A stretch of DNA of 5,164 nucleotides from Acidobacteriota bacterium (lineage in GTDB: Bacteria > Acidobacteriota > UBA6911 > RPQK01 > JADFOI01): the NCBI GenBank assembly GCA_029942065.1, contig JAPYTY010000171.1, positions 1-5,164 of the forward strand. The letters are read 5' to 3'. A model generated the notes under the pieces. The model did not search any database, was not told where the DNA came from, and saw only the letters and a program-made list of their open reading frames with translations. The stretch's first letter is position 1, and every line of letters begins with the position of its first letter. The translations under genes were made by a program, and so were the position numbers. Shown here piece after piece: positions 1-5,164 of this stretch.

Positions 1-1422
1 GGCCAGACCCATCATGAGATTGGAAAACTTTTTACCGCGGCACGAATCGGTGACTTTCTGCATATCCGCGACCAGTCCCGGAATGCTCAGGAACTGGGAA
101 ACGGGAGCCGACTCCTTGGTCTCCTTGTCGATCATCATGGCGGTACCGACGCCGCAGTTGGGATGGCAGCCACAGCTGACCTGACCCCAATCAGCGGAGG
201 GCCCATGGACCACATCGGCAAAATCCGCAAAAGCGCCCATCAACGAGAGCGGGAACCAATCCCTCAATGGCTCGGTCAATCCTGTCTGGTCCTTCACATC
301 CCGCGCCAGGTGAGAAAGGGTATAGCGCTGGCGAAGCCGTCGCTCGTCGGTAATCTCCTCATCACGTCCGGTAAAGGACACGGGCTGAAAGGCGATAAAA
401 GCGATTTTTTTCGGGTTGTCCATGGCGAAACGAATGATCGGACCCACCTGATCGTTGTTCACATCATTGACCAGGGTAATCACCAGGACGATCTCGATCC
501 CCGCCTCGTGAATATTATTAATGGCCCGTAGTTTCACATCGAACAGGTTTCCGATGTGGCGATGACTGTTGGCATCATTTCCGATTCCGTCAAACTGAAA
601 ATAGACGTACCGCAGTCCGGCCTCTGCGGCCTTGCGGGCGAAATCCTTGCTCTGGGCAAATTCGATTCCGTTGGTGGCACATTGCACACTGTTGTACCCC
701 ACCTTCCGTGCATACTTGATGGCTCGGAAGAAGTGCGGGGAAATAGTGGGCTCACCACCGGAAAACTGCACGGACATTTGCCGCCTGGGCTTGATCTTCA
801 GGGAGTTGTCCAGGATTTCCTTGATTTCAGCCCATTCCAGTTCATGGACAAACCCAACCTGATTGGCATCCATGAAGCAGGGGTCGCACATCATGTTGCA
901 GCGGTTGGTCAAATCAACCGTCAGCACCGAACCCCGGCCATGCTTGATGGTGCTGGATCCGTGGTTGTGAAGATCTTCATCATTGTGGGCTCGAATGTCC
1001 CGACCCGGGAAGTTGGACTCAATCCAGCTCAGGAACTTGGAATCGACTGCCATGATGTCTTCGAACTTGCCGTGCCGAGGACACTCCTTGACCATCCAAA
1101 CCTCACCGTCACGCTCAATGATCTGGGCCTTGATTTCGCCCACTTTTTCATTGATCAGGATCTGATAATCTTCCTTACCCTCGATAATTTTCTCGCGTGC
1201 CTCAACCACGCACTTGGGACACAGCGAATCGGTCTCCCGGGGCCAGCCCAGGGTGGGTTTGGATTTCTCCCACGATTTCAGAAGAGGCTTGTCCGACCAC
1301 TTGGGCGTGAAACTGGGATTGGGTCGATACTGGTTGAAAAATTGAAGGGAATTGAAAGCCACTTGAGCCCCAAGACAGAGAACCGAATCAAAGGACTTCC
1401 AGGCGGTGTATTTGGTTATCAT
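1..1422 (-). CDS. Radical SAM Fe-S enzyme, Tes/MJ0619-like (COG1964 group), C-terminus cut by window edge
   Basis: The minus strand is open for 474 codons from the ATG at 1422 to position 1, with no stop, so the C-terminus is missing. The radical SAM cluster motif is C175-x3-C179-x2-C182 (nt 877-900), preceded by a 'DLTNR' strand. An SGGEP motif follows at residues 221-225 (nt 748-759). The N-terminal part has CPKC (C68, C71) and 'ECPRHGKFED' (C114), the layout of a rubredoxin-like metal site. A late cluster C417, C419, H420, C423 (nt 154-174) could bind an auxiliary Fe-S cluster. This order matches the Tes family, which joins lipid tails through C-C bonds, and bacterial relatives (Mss) proposed to make membrane-spanning lipids. 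The Tes-type CPxDCGxC motif expected between C114 and C175 is absent, so the substrate may differ. The ATG is the first start after an in-frame TGA; an AAGGA lies about 13 nt upstream, rather far. Radical SAM membership is near certain; the lipid role is inference. Confidence 0.9.
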   Translation of the reverse strand, partial: MITKYTAWKSFDSVLCLGAQVAFNSLQFFNQYRPNPSFTPKWSDKPLLKSWEKSKPTLGWPRETDSLCPKCVVEAREKIIEGKEDYQILINEKVGEIKAQIIERDGEVWMVKECPRHGKFEDIMAVDSKFLSWIESNFPGRDIRAHNDEDLHNHGSSTIKHGRGSVLTVDLTNRCNMMCDPCFMDANQVGFVHELEWAEIKEILDNSLKIKPRRQMSVQFSGGEPTISPHFFRAIKYARKVGYNSVQCATNGIEFAQSKDFARKAAEAGLRYVYFQFDGIGNDANSHRHIGNLFDVKLRAINNIHEAGIEIVLVITLVNDVNNDQVGPIIRFAMDNPKKIAFIAFQPVSFTGRDEEITDERRLRQRYTLSHLARDVKDQTGLTEPLRDWFPLSLMGAFADFADVVHGPSADWGQVSCGCHPNCGVGTAMMIDKETKESAPVSQFLSIPGLVADMQKVTDSCRGKKFSNLMMGLA

Positions 1423-1546
1423 AAGGTTGTCGAATTCCTTTCGTCTATCCCTTTTAGCCCGGACGATGCATCAATAAAACACTGCAGCGCCTACACCGTG
1501 GGAAATCTACACTTCTTTAGATAAAAAAACCTTACCCAGACTTACC

Positions 1547-1576
1547 AGTATGGGAAGATGCCCCCCCCCGGGTCAA
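1547..1576 (-). promoter_or_regulatory. Candidate sigma-70 promoter for the radical SAM gene, with G9 in the spacer
   Basis: Read on the minus strand, TTGACC (1576-1571, five of six matches to TTGACA) is followed after 18 nt by CATACT (1552-1547, four of six matches to TATAAT). The spacer contains an unbroken run of nine G (1569-1561). Transcription would begin near 1540, leaving a leader of about 118 nt before the ATG at 1422. The assignment rests on motif matches only. Confidence 0.4.
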
Positions 1577-1595
1577 CCCTGTGGGAACCCCGGGG
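1566..1595. repeat. GC-rich inverted repeat in the divergent intergenic region
   Basis: CCCCGGG (1566-1572) pairs with CCCGGGG (1589-1595), and an inner CCC/GGG pair (1577-1579 with 1583-1585) closes a TGT loop. There is no T-run immediately after it on either strand, so it does not look like an intrinsic terminator. It overlaps the -35 element proposed for the leftward promoter, so it could be a regulator site or a structure that competes with promoter opening. Confidence 0.45.
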
Positions 1596-1596
1596 A

Positions 1597-1624
1597 TGGT
1601 CAAGTTGGCGTTTTTTGGTAAAAT
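1597..1624 (+). promoter_or_regulatory. Candidate extended -10 promoter for nfuA
   Basis: TAAAAT (1619-1624) matches the -10 consensus at five of six bases. It is preceded by TGG (1616-1618), giving the TGn of an extended -10. A weak -35, TGGTCA (1597-1602), lies 16 nt upstream. Transcription would start near 1631, about 54 nt before the nfuA ATG. Confidence 0.45.
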
Positions 1625-1626
1625 TG

Positions 1627-1650
1627 ATCCTGGACTGGATCACCCAGGAT
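1627..1650. promoter_or_regulatory. Inverted repeat over the likely nfuA transcription start (possible operator or leader hairpin)
   Basis: ATCCTGG (1627-1633) and CCAGGAT (1644-1650) form a perfect 7-base inverted repeat with 10 nt between the arms. It begins three bases after the proposed -10 box, so it covers the expected start point. That position fits a repressor operator; as RNA it could form a leader stem-loop. It does not resemble the IscR sites I know, so no regulator is named. Confidence 0.35.
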
Positions 1651-1684
1651 TCCGGCGCATAGCAGAACAGTACAGGAGAAAAAC

Positions 1685-2281
1685 ATGATTGATTTGACCG
1701 AGGCCGCCAGAGAGCAAATTGTCACTGCCCTGGAACAGCAAGAAGGGAAAACGGTACTTCGAGTGGAAGCCCAGACCAACGGCACCAGCGAGTTCTCCTA
1801 TGGAATGAAACTGATTGGTGAGGAGGAAGTGACCGAGGAGGACGCCCTGGTCGACCATGGCACCCTCAAGATCGCCATAGCCCCCAGCAGTCAGGAATAC
1901 CTCAAGGGTGCCACCATTGACTATGAAGACAAGCTCGTCAAGAGCGGCTTCAAGTTCGAAAACCCCAACAAGCCGGAAGTCCCGCAGCTGAGTGTAGGCC
2001 CCCGAGCCGATCTGACCGGCCCGGTGGCAGAGAGGATCCAGCGTCTGTTTGACACCGAACTGAACCCGGCGGTCGCGTCTCACGGCGGGGCCATTCAATT
2101 TCACGGGATCGAGAACAATAAGGTGTATCTGAGTTTTGGAGGCGGCTGCCATGGCTGCGGTATGGTGGACGTGACGCTCAAACAGGGCGTGGAACAACGC
2201 ATTCGCGAGCTCATTCCCGAAGTGGAAGAAATAATCGACACCACCGATCACACCACCGGAGAGAATCCCTTTTATACTTGA
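1685..2281 (+). CDS. nfuA: NfuA-type Fe-S cluster carrier protein
   Basis: The 198-residue product matches the two-domain layout of E. coli NfuA (191 residues). Residues 1-95 form an A-type (IscA/HesB-like) domain that lacks the three metal-binding cysteines; it contains no cysteine at all, as in NfuA, where this domain helps recognise target proteins. Residues 110-198 form the NifU C-terminal domain, with 'GGGC155-HG-C158' followed by 'MVDVTLKQGVE', which closely matches E. coli. The CxxC pair of two subunits is known to hold a bridging [4Fe-4S] cluster that is passed to cytosolic apo-proteins. The start is well supported: AGGAG at 1674-1678 lies six bases before the ATG. The gene is divergent from the cysteine-rich radical SAM gene, a plausible cluster recipient. 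The next gene follows after 111 nt and has its own candidate promoter. The identification is secure. Confidence 0.95.
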   Translation: MIDLTEAAREQIVTALEQQEGKTVLRVEAQTNGTSEFSYGMKLIGEEEVTEEDALVDHGTLKIAIAPSSQEYLKGATIDYEDKLVKSGFKFENPNKPEVPQLSVGPRADLTGPVAERIQRLFDTELNPAVASHGGAIQFHGIENNKVYLSFGGGCHGCGMVDVTLKQGVEQRIRELIPEVEEIIDTTDHTTGENPFYT

Positions 2282-2341
2282 CGGAAACGAGCACCTCATC
2301 AGGGTCCCACCGTTGATCGAAGCAGATTTCATTACGTTACG

Positions 2342-2370
2342 TTGTTTTGACATCAGAGTTTTGATATAAG
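2342..2370 (+). promoter_or_regulatory. Candidate promoter of the solute-binding lipoprotein gene
   Basis: TTGTTT (2342-2347) and TATAAG (2365-2370) are 17 nt apart and lie just upstream of the lipoprotein start at 2393. A perfect TTGACA (2347-2352) is also present, but it is only 12 nt from TATAAG, and nothing like a -10 lies 16-18 nt after it. The leader would be about 15 nt. Confidence 0.35.
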
Positions 2371-2392
2371 TTCATGCTCTTGAGGGGAATTC

Positions 2393-3556
2393 ATGAATAG
2401 AAAAACTCTGTTACTGCCCGGGTTAGTCGTCGTTTTGTTCTTTTCTGCCTGCGGGGAAACCTCGGCGACCTTCGACAACATTCAGAAAAACCGCTTGATC
2501 GCCATTGGCTCGGCGCCATTTGAAGCCCCGTTGCTGTATCAAATGGGCCAGGACTGGGTCGGAGCCGATGCCCAGTTGGGCGAGTTGATCAACCAGAGCA
2601 TCCAGGAAAGTCTGCAAGAGGAAACGACGCTGGATATCGAGGCGGCCTGGATCGGCTTGCCCTACGACGAACTGGCTGGAAAGCTCGAAAACGGAGAACT
2701 CAGTTATGTCCTGGGCGTTTATGGAATCACCGAGGATCGCAAGGAGAAGGTGACCTTCTCGAAGGTTTACTACACCTCTGAACTGGTGCTCATCATCAAT
2801 CCGGTGGGAGCGGATCTCCGACCCGACGGCCTGGCCGGGGTAACCATTGGAGTGCGAGAGGGAACCGCGGTTGAGCTATTCGTCAGGGCCGAATTTCCCG
2901 ACAGCAACGTGGCTCCCGTCACCACCCTGGACGACGGCATTCTAGCCCTCAGAAGAGGAGAGGTCAGCGCGGTGATCGACGATCGCTACATGAGCGCTTA
3001 TTCCCTGGATACCATGCCGGGCACCAGCGGCCTGGAGATTATTCCCGGCGTACTGGGGACCATCGAGGTTGCGGTTGCTGTGAGACATGGCGATGAGCGT
3101 CTCCTGGAAATGATCAATGGGATCATCGCCGGGATCAACAGTGACAACCTGTACGACCAGTGGCTTGACGGGGAACCCAAGGAACAGGTGGCCCGGATCG
3201 AACAGCGCCATCCCGACCGGTTGCTGAATGAAAAAAAAGCTGTGGAACCCAGAAGAGTGGCCATTCGGGTCAGCAAGGACGACAGCTACGACTTTGATAT
3301 TTATCGGCTGGCCAATCTGAGCTTCACCTTGACCGAGGAAAGCACGGGCAAGAGATACACCTCTTCCCGAATCGACTTCCAGAGTCGGGTGGGAGTCAGC
3401 AACATCACGGTTCCGCCCGGAACCTACAAGATCGTCCTTCCCAAGTACAACAACTGGTCCCCGGGCGTGGTCCAGGTTCAGCCTTCCGATCCGGATCGCG
3501 TGACGGTCAACATCCGACTTCGGACAGGCGGCCAGGTGCGAATGACCCGAAGTTGA
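2393..3556 (+). CDS. Solute-binding (SBP_bac_3-like) lipoprotein with an extra C-terminal beta-rich domain
   Basis: The 387-residue product starts with a lipoprotein signal: MNRK, a hydrophobic core at residues 5-17 and lipobox FSAC with C20 as the lipidated cysteine. Residues about 30-265 follow the periplasmic amino-acid-binding fold. 'GITEDRKEKVTFS' (111-123) holds R116, which aligns with the arginine that binds the ligand carboxylate in HisJ-type proteins. 'GEVSAVIDD' (189-197) keeps the aspartate that usually binds the amino group. Both residues suggest an amino-acid-like ligand. Residues about 285-387 are an additional domain with alternating strands and a 'VPPGTYKIVLP' turn, like carboxypeptidase-regulatory or PEGA beta-sandwiches; standard binding proteins end near residue 260. 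No permease or ATPase gene is adjacent, so it may serve a distant transporter or act as a sensor. The residue after the lipidated cysteine is G, not D, which by E. coli rules favours the outer membrane. AGGGG (2383-2387) lies five bases before the ATG. Confidence 0.85.
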   Translation: MNRKTLLLPGLVVVLFFSACGETSATFDNIQKNRLIAIGSAPFEAPLLYQMGQDWVGADAQLGELINQSIQESLQEETTLDIEAAWIGLPYDELAGKLENGELSYVLGVYGITEDRKEKVTFSKVYYTSELVLIINPVGADLRPDGLAGVTIGVREGTAVELFVRAEFPDSNVAPVTTLDDGILALRRGEVSAVIDDRYMSAYSLDTMPGTSGLEIIPGVLGTIEVAVAVRHGDERLLEMINGIIAGINSDNLYDQWLDGEPKEQVARIEQRHPDRLLNEKKAVEPRRVAIRVSKDDSYDFDIYRLANLSFTLTEESTGKRYTSSRIDFQSRVGVSNITVPPGTYKIVLPKYNNWSPGVVQVQPSDPDRVTVNIRLRTGGQVRMTRS

Positions 3557-3606
3557 GGCCCTGTAGGGGCCGTGGGTTCGTTGTTTCGTTCTTTCGTTTT
3601 TTCGGG
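3557..3606 (+). terminator. Probable intrinsic terminator after the lipoprotein gene
   Basis: GGCCC (3557-3561) pairs with GGGCC (3567-3571) around a 5-base loop, right after the lipoprotein stop codon. A T-rich stretch follows (about 3577-3602) in which TTTCG-like units recur and end in a T6 run. The stem is short and the T-run is interrupted and begins a few bases late, so efficiency is uncertain. Confidence 0.45.
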
Positions 3607-3696
3607 CTTTTTCAACCTGGCAATCACCTTGTAGCGGCCGCTCTGTGAGCGGCCTTTCCTGACAACAAGCTGGCCTGCGGGTAGCCCCGCAGCTTG
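3562..3696 (+). repeat. REP-like hairpin cluster with a repeated TGTAGsGGCCG motif
   Basis: An 11-base motif occurs at 3562-3572 and again at 3630-3640 with one mismatch. The second copy leads into a perfect 8-bp hairpin, GGCCGCTC (3636-3643) with GAGCGGCC (3647-3654), loop TGT. A third structure follows: CTGCGGG (3675-3681) pairs with CCCGCAG (3686-3692), or alternatively CAAGCTG (3666-3672) with CAGCTTG (3690-3696). Hairpins of this 'TGTAGGGGC...' style are dispersed intergenic repeats in many bacterial genomes. Whether this one is multicopy cannot be seen here. Confidence 0.5.
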
Positions 3697-3762
3697 AGAC
3701 CCCCCAACTTTCCGCCTTTTGACGCCCTCCCAGGCACGAAAAACCCAAAAAAAAGAACCGAT

Positions 3763-3791
3763 AGGGCGAAGATTCTCTATTTTTTCGCCCT
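3763..3791. repeat. Perfect 8-base inverted repeat upstream of the ECF promoter
   Basis: AGGGCGAA (3763-3770) and TTCGCCCT (3784-3791) are exact reverse complements, separated by 13 nt. The repeat ends five bases before the GGGAAC of the proposed ECF promoter, so it could be an upstream operator. On the minus strand it is followed after about 11 nt by a T8 run (3754-3747), so it might also act as a weak terminator for transcription entering from the right. Confidence 0.4.
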
Positions 3792-3796
3792 GCCAG

Positions 3797-3824
3797 GGAA
3801 CTTTTTCCCTTCCCGGAAATCTAC
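3797..3824 (+). promoter_or_regulatory. Candidate ECF-type (sigma-E-like) promoter, probably autoregulatory
   Basis: GGAACTT (3797-3803) is the classic -35 of ECF group promoters. After 16 nt comes TCTAC (3820-3824), close to the TCTGA-type -10 of sigma-E promoters. The predicted start near 3831 lies about 30 nt before the sigma gene ATG. An AGGGAA/TTCCCT hairpin (3795-3800 with 3805-3810) overlaps the -35. ECF sigma genes commonly drive their own transcription from such sites. Confidence 0.55.
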
Positions 3825-3860
3825 TTAATAGTAGTCGGACATTAATGCTTGGGTCATTTT

Positions 3861-4487
3861 ATGGGTGAATTCGCCAGTTCCATCACCTCCAGGGTAGCTT
3901 TTCATGAGACGGAAGACCTGGTGGTCCGCCTCAAGGAAGGGGACGACGTCGCCTTTCAGGAGGTATTCCAGCTCTACAAGGATCTGATCTATAACCTGGC
4001 TGTCAGTATGCTGGCTGACAAGTCCGAAGCGATGGATATCACCCAGGAGGTTTTCTTGACCCTCCATCGGAAGATCCACCAGTTCCGGGGAGATTCGAGC
4101 CTCAAGACCTGGCTCTACCGGGTGGCCCTGAACCAGGCCGCCAACCGCAATCGCTGGTGGAAACGCCGCCGGCGCAACCGTACCATCTCTCTGAGCCTCA
4201 CCACGCCGGAAAATGGAGAAAGGGAGCGGGAACTGATCTCCGATGGAATTGGACCCGACCGCCAGATGCTGTCATCGGAACTATCCCAGGCTCTTCGCGA
4301 TGGACTCGATCGGCTCACCTTCGGGCAGCGAGCCGCCGTGACGCTGCGCGACGTCCACGGCCTCAGCTACCAGGAAATCTCAAGCGTACAGGGCGTTCAT
4401 GTGGGTACCGTGAAGTCCAGAATCGCCCGGGGAAGAGAAACGCTTCGGGAAAACCTCAGGCCTTACTGGGAAGGAAGGGCTCTATGA
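3861..4487 (+). CDS. ECF-family RNA polymerase sigma factor
   Basis: The product (208 residues from ATG 3861) is a standard-length ECF sigma factor. Region 2 spans about residues 20-100: 'DITQEVFLTLHRKIHQF' is the core-binding helix, and 'RGDSSLKTWLYRVALN' the -10 recognition segment, as in RpoE-like proteins. A very basic linker (WWKRRRRNR) precedes a variable stretch. Region 4 spans about 138-200, with the helix-turn-helix 'LSYQEISSVQGVHVGTVKSR' for -35 recognition. The start is uncertain: an in-frame TTG at 3849 would add four residues, and an in-frame TAA at 3843-3845 blocks anything longer. The Shine-Dalgarno match is weak for both (GGGT before the ATG). The gene overlaps the anti-sigma gene by ATGA at its 3' end, so the two are translationally coupled. 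A candidate promoter of the type it would recognise lies just upstream. Confidence 0.93.
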   Translation: MGEFASSITSRVAFHETEDLVVRLKEGDDVAFQEVFQLYKDLIYNLAVSMLADKSEAMDITQEVFLTLHRKIHQFRGDSSLKTWLYRVALNQAANRNRWWKRRRRNRTISLSLTTPENGERERELISDGIGPDRQMLSSELSQALRDGLDRLTFGQRAAVTLRDVHGLSYQEISSVQGVHVGTVKSRIARGRETLRENLRPYWEGRAL

Positions 4488-5164
4488 ACTGCATCCGGTT
4501 CCGCCAAAGAATTCACGAGTTTCTGGATGGTGAACTTTCTCCCAGGGACTTTTCCGCCTTTCGTGAACACGTCGATAACTGTCCGGCCTGTAGCCAGCAC
4601 CACGATGAGTTCCAATGGGTCAAGCAACTGCCCTTTCAAAGACTCTCCCCCACCCTTCAAGCGCAGCTCTGGAAAGGTATTCACAACACCCGTACCAGGA
4701 CCTGGTGGGACCTTCCGGTCCAAGCCTGGGACAGCTGGAGGACCCGGTGGCGTGATCTGGACCGCTTGATAGTTGGGTCCAGGCTGGCTGCGATTCCGCT
4801 GACCCTGGCTTTTTTTGCCGCGATTGTCCTGCAGGTCGAACCCTTTCATTTGCAGCAGTGGACCGAGCCCATGATGGCTACCCTTTCTCCTGCTTCCAGC
4901 TCAACCACGGAAACCACCACCACTGAGGTTCCGATTCGCTACCGGGATGACGAGCTGGACGATCTGATGAATACCGTTTGGAAAATGCCCTTTGAGGATT
5001 CCTTGTGGTTGGTGGCCGAGGTCGGACCGGAGGGCTTCACCCAGATTGAAAATGTGCTGGAGTACCCCAGGAACCCGTCCCTCCTCGATGCGGTGGATCT
5101 AACCCTGCGCGGGAGTCGCTTTGAGATCGCAACCTCCCAGCACCTCGATAGCCCTCTCATGCTC
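4484..5164 (+). CDS. Zinc-finger transmembrane anti-sigma factor with a TonB_C-like tail, partial at window edge
   Basis: An open frame of 227 codons runs from the ATG at 4484 to the window end with no stop. The N-terminus (residues 1-45) is a zinc-binding anti-sigma domain with H29-x3-C33-x2-C36 ('HVDNCPAC'), which sequesters the sigma factor at the membrane. Tryptophan-rich basic stretches (about 74-92) precede a single membrane segment at about 97-118. Next come a Ser/Thr-rich linker (about 135-148) and an outward-facing domain. Its 'WLVAEVGPEGFTQIENVLEYP' and 'LLDAVDLTLRGSRFEIA' resemble the C-terminal fold of TonB-like proteins (Gly turn, then a helix and 'RF.PA' strand). The likely role is to hold the upstream sigma factor until an envelope signal releases it. 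The ATG overlaps the sigma stop as ATGA, and a strong AAGGAAGG (4471-4478) lies inside the sigma gene. This small spaced frame is clearly coding: it fits the partner and the zinc motif. The TonB_C assignment is tentative. Confidence 0.88.
   Translation, partial: MNCIRFRQRIHEFLDGELSPRDFSAFREHVDNCPACSQHHDEFQWVKQLPFQRLSPTLQAQLWKGIHNTRTRTWWDLPVQAWDSWRTRWRDLDRLIVGSRLAAIPLTLAFFAAIVLQVEPFHLQQWTEPMMATLSPASSSTTETTTTEVPIRYRDDELDDLMNTVWKMPFEDSLWLVAEVGPEGFTQIENVLEYPRNPSLLDAVDLTLRGSRFEIATSQHLDSPLML

Noticed and set aside
556..1524. Plus-strand open frame of 322 codons opposite the radical SAM gene
   Set aside because: The opposite strand holds clear radical SAM motifs and good codon use; this frame has no recognisable domain and is an antisense shadow. 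The same applies to the 122-codon plus frame at 163-531.
1566..1595. GC hairpin as a terminator between the divergent genes
   Set aside because: No T-run follows directly on either strand, and both flanking genes are transcribed away from it.
1640..2353. Minus-strand open frame of 237 codons opposite nfuA
   Set aside because: It mirrors the well-conserved nfuA sequence, lacks domain features and has no convincing start signal.
2347..2370. TTGACA at 2347 with TATAAG at 2365 as one promoter
   Set aside because: The spacing is only 12 nt, too short for sigma-70; TTGTTT at 2342 fits better.
2942..3748. Minus-strand open frame of 268 codons opposite the lipoprotein gene
   Set aside because: It runs antisense through a gene with a signal peptide and conserved binding residues, and begins within the hairpin-rich intergenic region.
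3845..3868. Seven-codon upstream frame (ATG 3845 to TGA 3866-3868) overlapping the sigma start
   Set aside because: It has almost no Shine-Dalgarno sequence and such short frames arise by chance; kept only as a note because it overlaps ATG 3861.
4463..4849. Minus-strand 128-codon and plus-strand 80-codon (4527-4769) frames over the anti-sigma gene
   Set aside because: The zinc motif, membrane span and ATGA coupling support the other plus-strand frame instead.

Overview
The window looks like a piece of a moderately GC-rich, Gram-negative-type bacterial chromosome, and Acidobacteriota is my best guess. That guess rests on three things: recalled similarity of the leftward radical SAM protein to a family common in that phylum; the lipoprotein signal peptide; and the ECF sigma / zinc-finger anti-sigma pair, whose anti-sigma partner carries a TonB_C-like tail. 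No rRNA or other phylogenetic marker is present, so the assignment is inference. I saw no tRNA, CRISPR array, insertion sequence or phage gene.

Layout. (1) Positions 1-1422, minus strand: a large radical SAM enzyme cut at its C-terminus by the window edge. It resembles the COG1964 / MJ0619 (tetraether lipid synthase, Tes) group. (2) Positions 1423-1684: a divergent intergenic region with one candidate promoter for each direction. The leftward promoter has a run of nine G in its spacer. The rightward one has an inverted repeat over its likely start point. (3) Positions 1685-2281, plus strand: nfuA, a [4Fe-4S] carrier protein. (4) Positions 2393-3556, plus strand: a lipoprotein made of an amino-acid-type solute-binding domain plus an extra C-terminal beta-rich domain, with an A8 tract at the domain junction. 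(5) Positions 3557-3860: a gene-free stretch of about 300 bases full of hairpins, including a probable terminator, a REP-like hairpin pair and an ECF-type promoter. (6) Positions 3861-4487 and 4484 onwards: an ECF sigma factor and a membrane anti-sigma factor that overlap by ATGA; the second gene runs off the right edge.

How the parts may fit together (inference). NfuA delivers Fe-S clusters, and the divergent radical SAM enzyme has many cysteines that would need them, so a shared control region would make sense. If the radical SAM enzyme acts on membrane lipids, as Tes and the bacterial Mss enzymes do, the neighbouring ECF/anti-sigma pair could report on envelope state. The sequence alone does not prove that link. 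The most interesting points are the poly-G promoter spacer, the Tes-like enzyme that lacks one cysteine motif I expect in Tes, and the TonB_C-like sensor domain on the anti-sigma factor.
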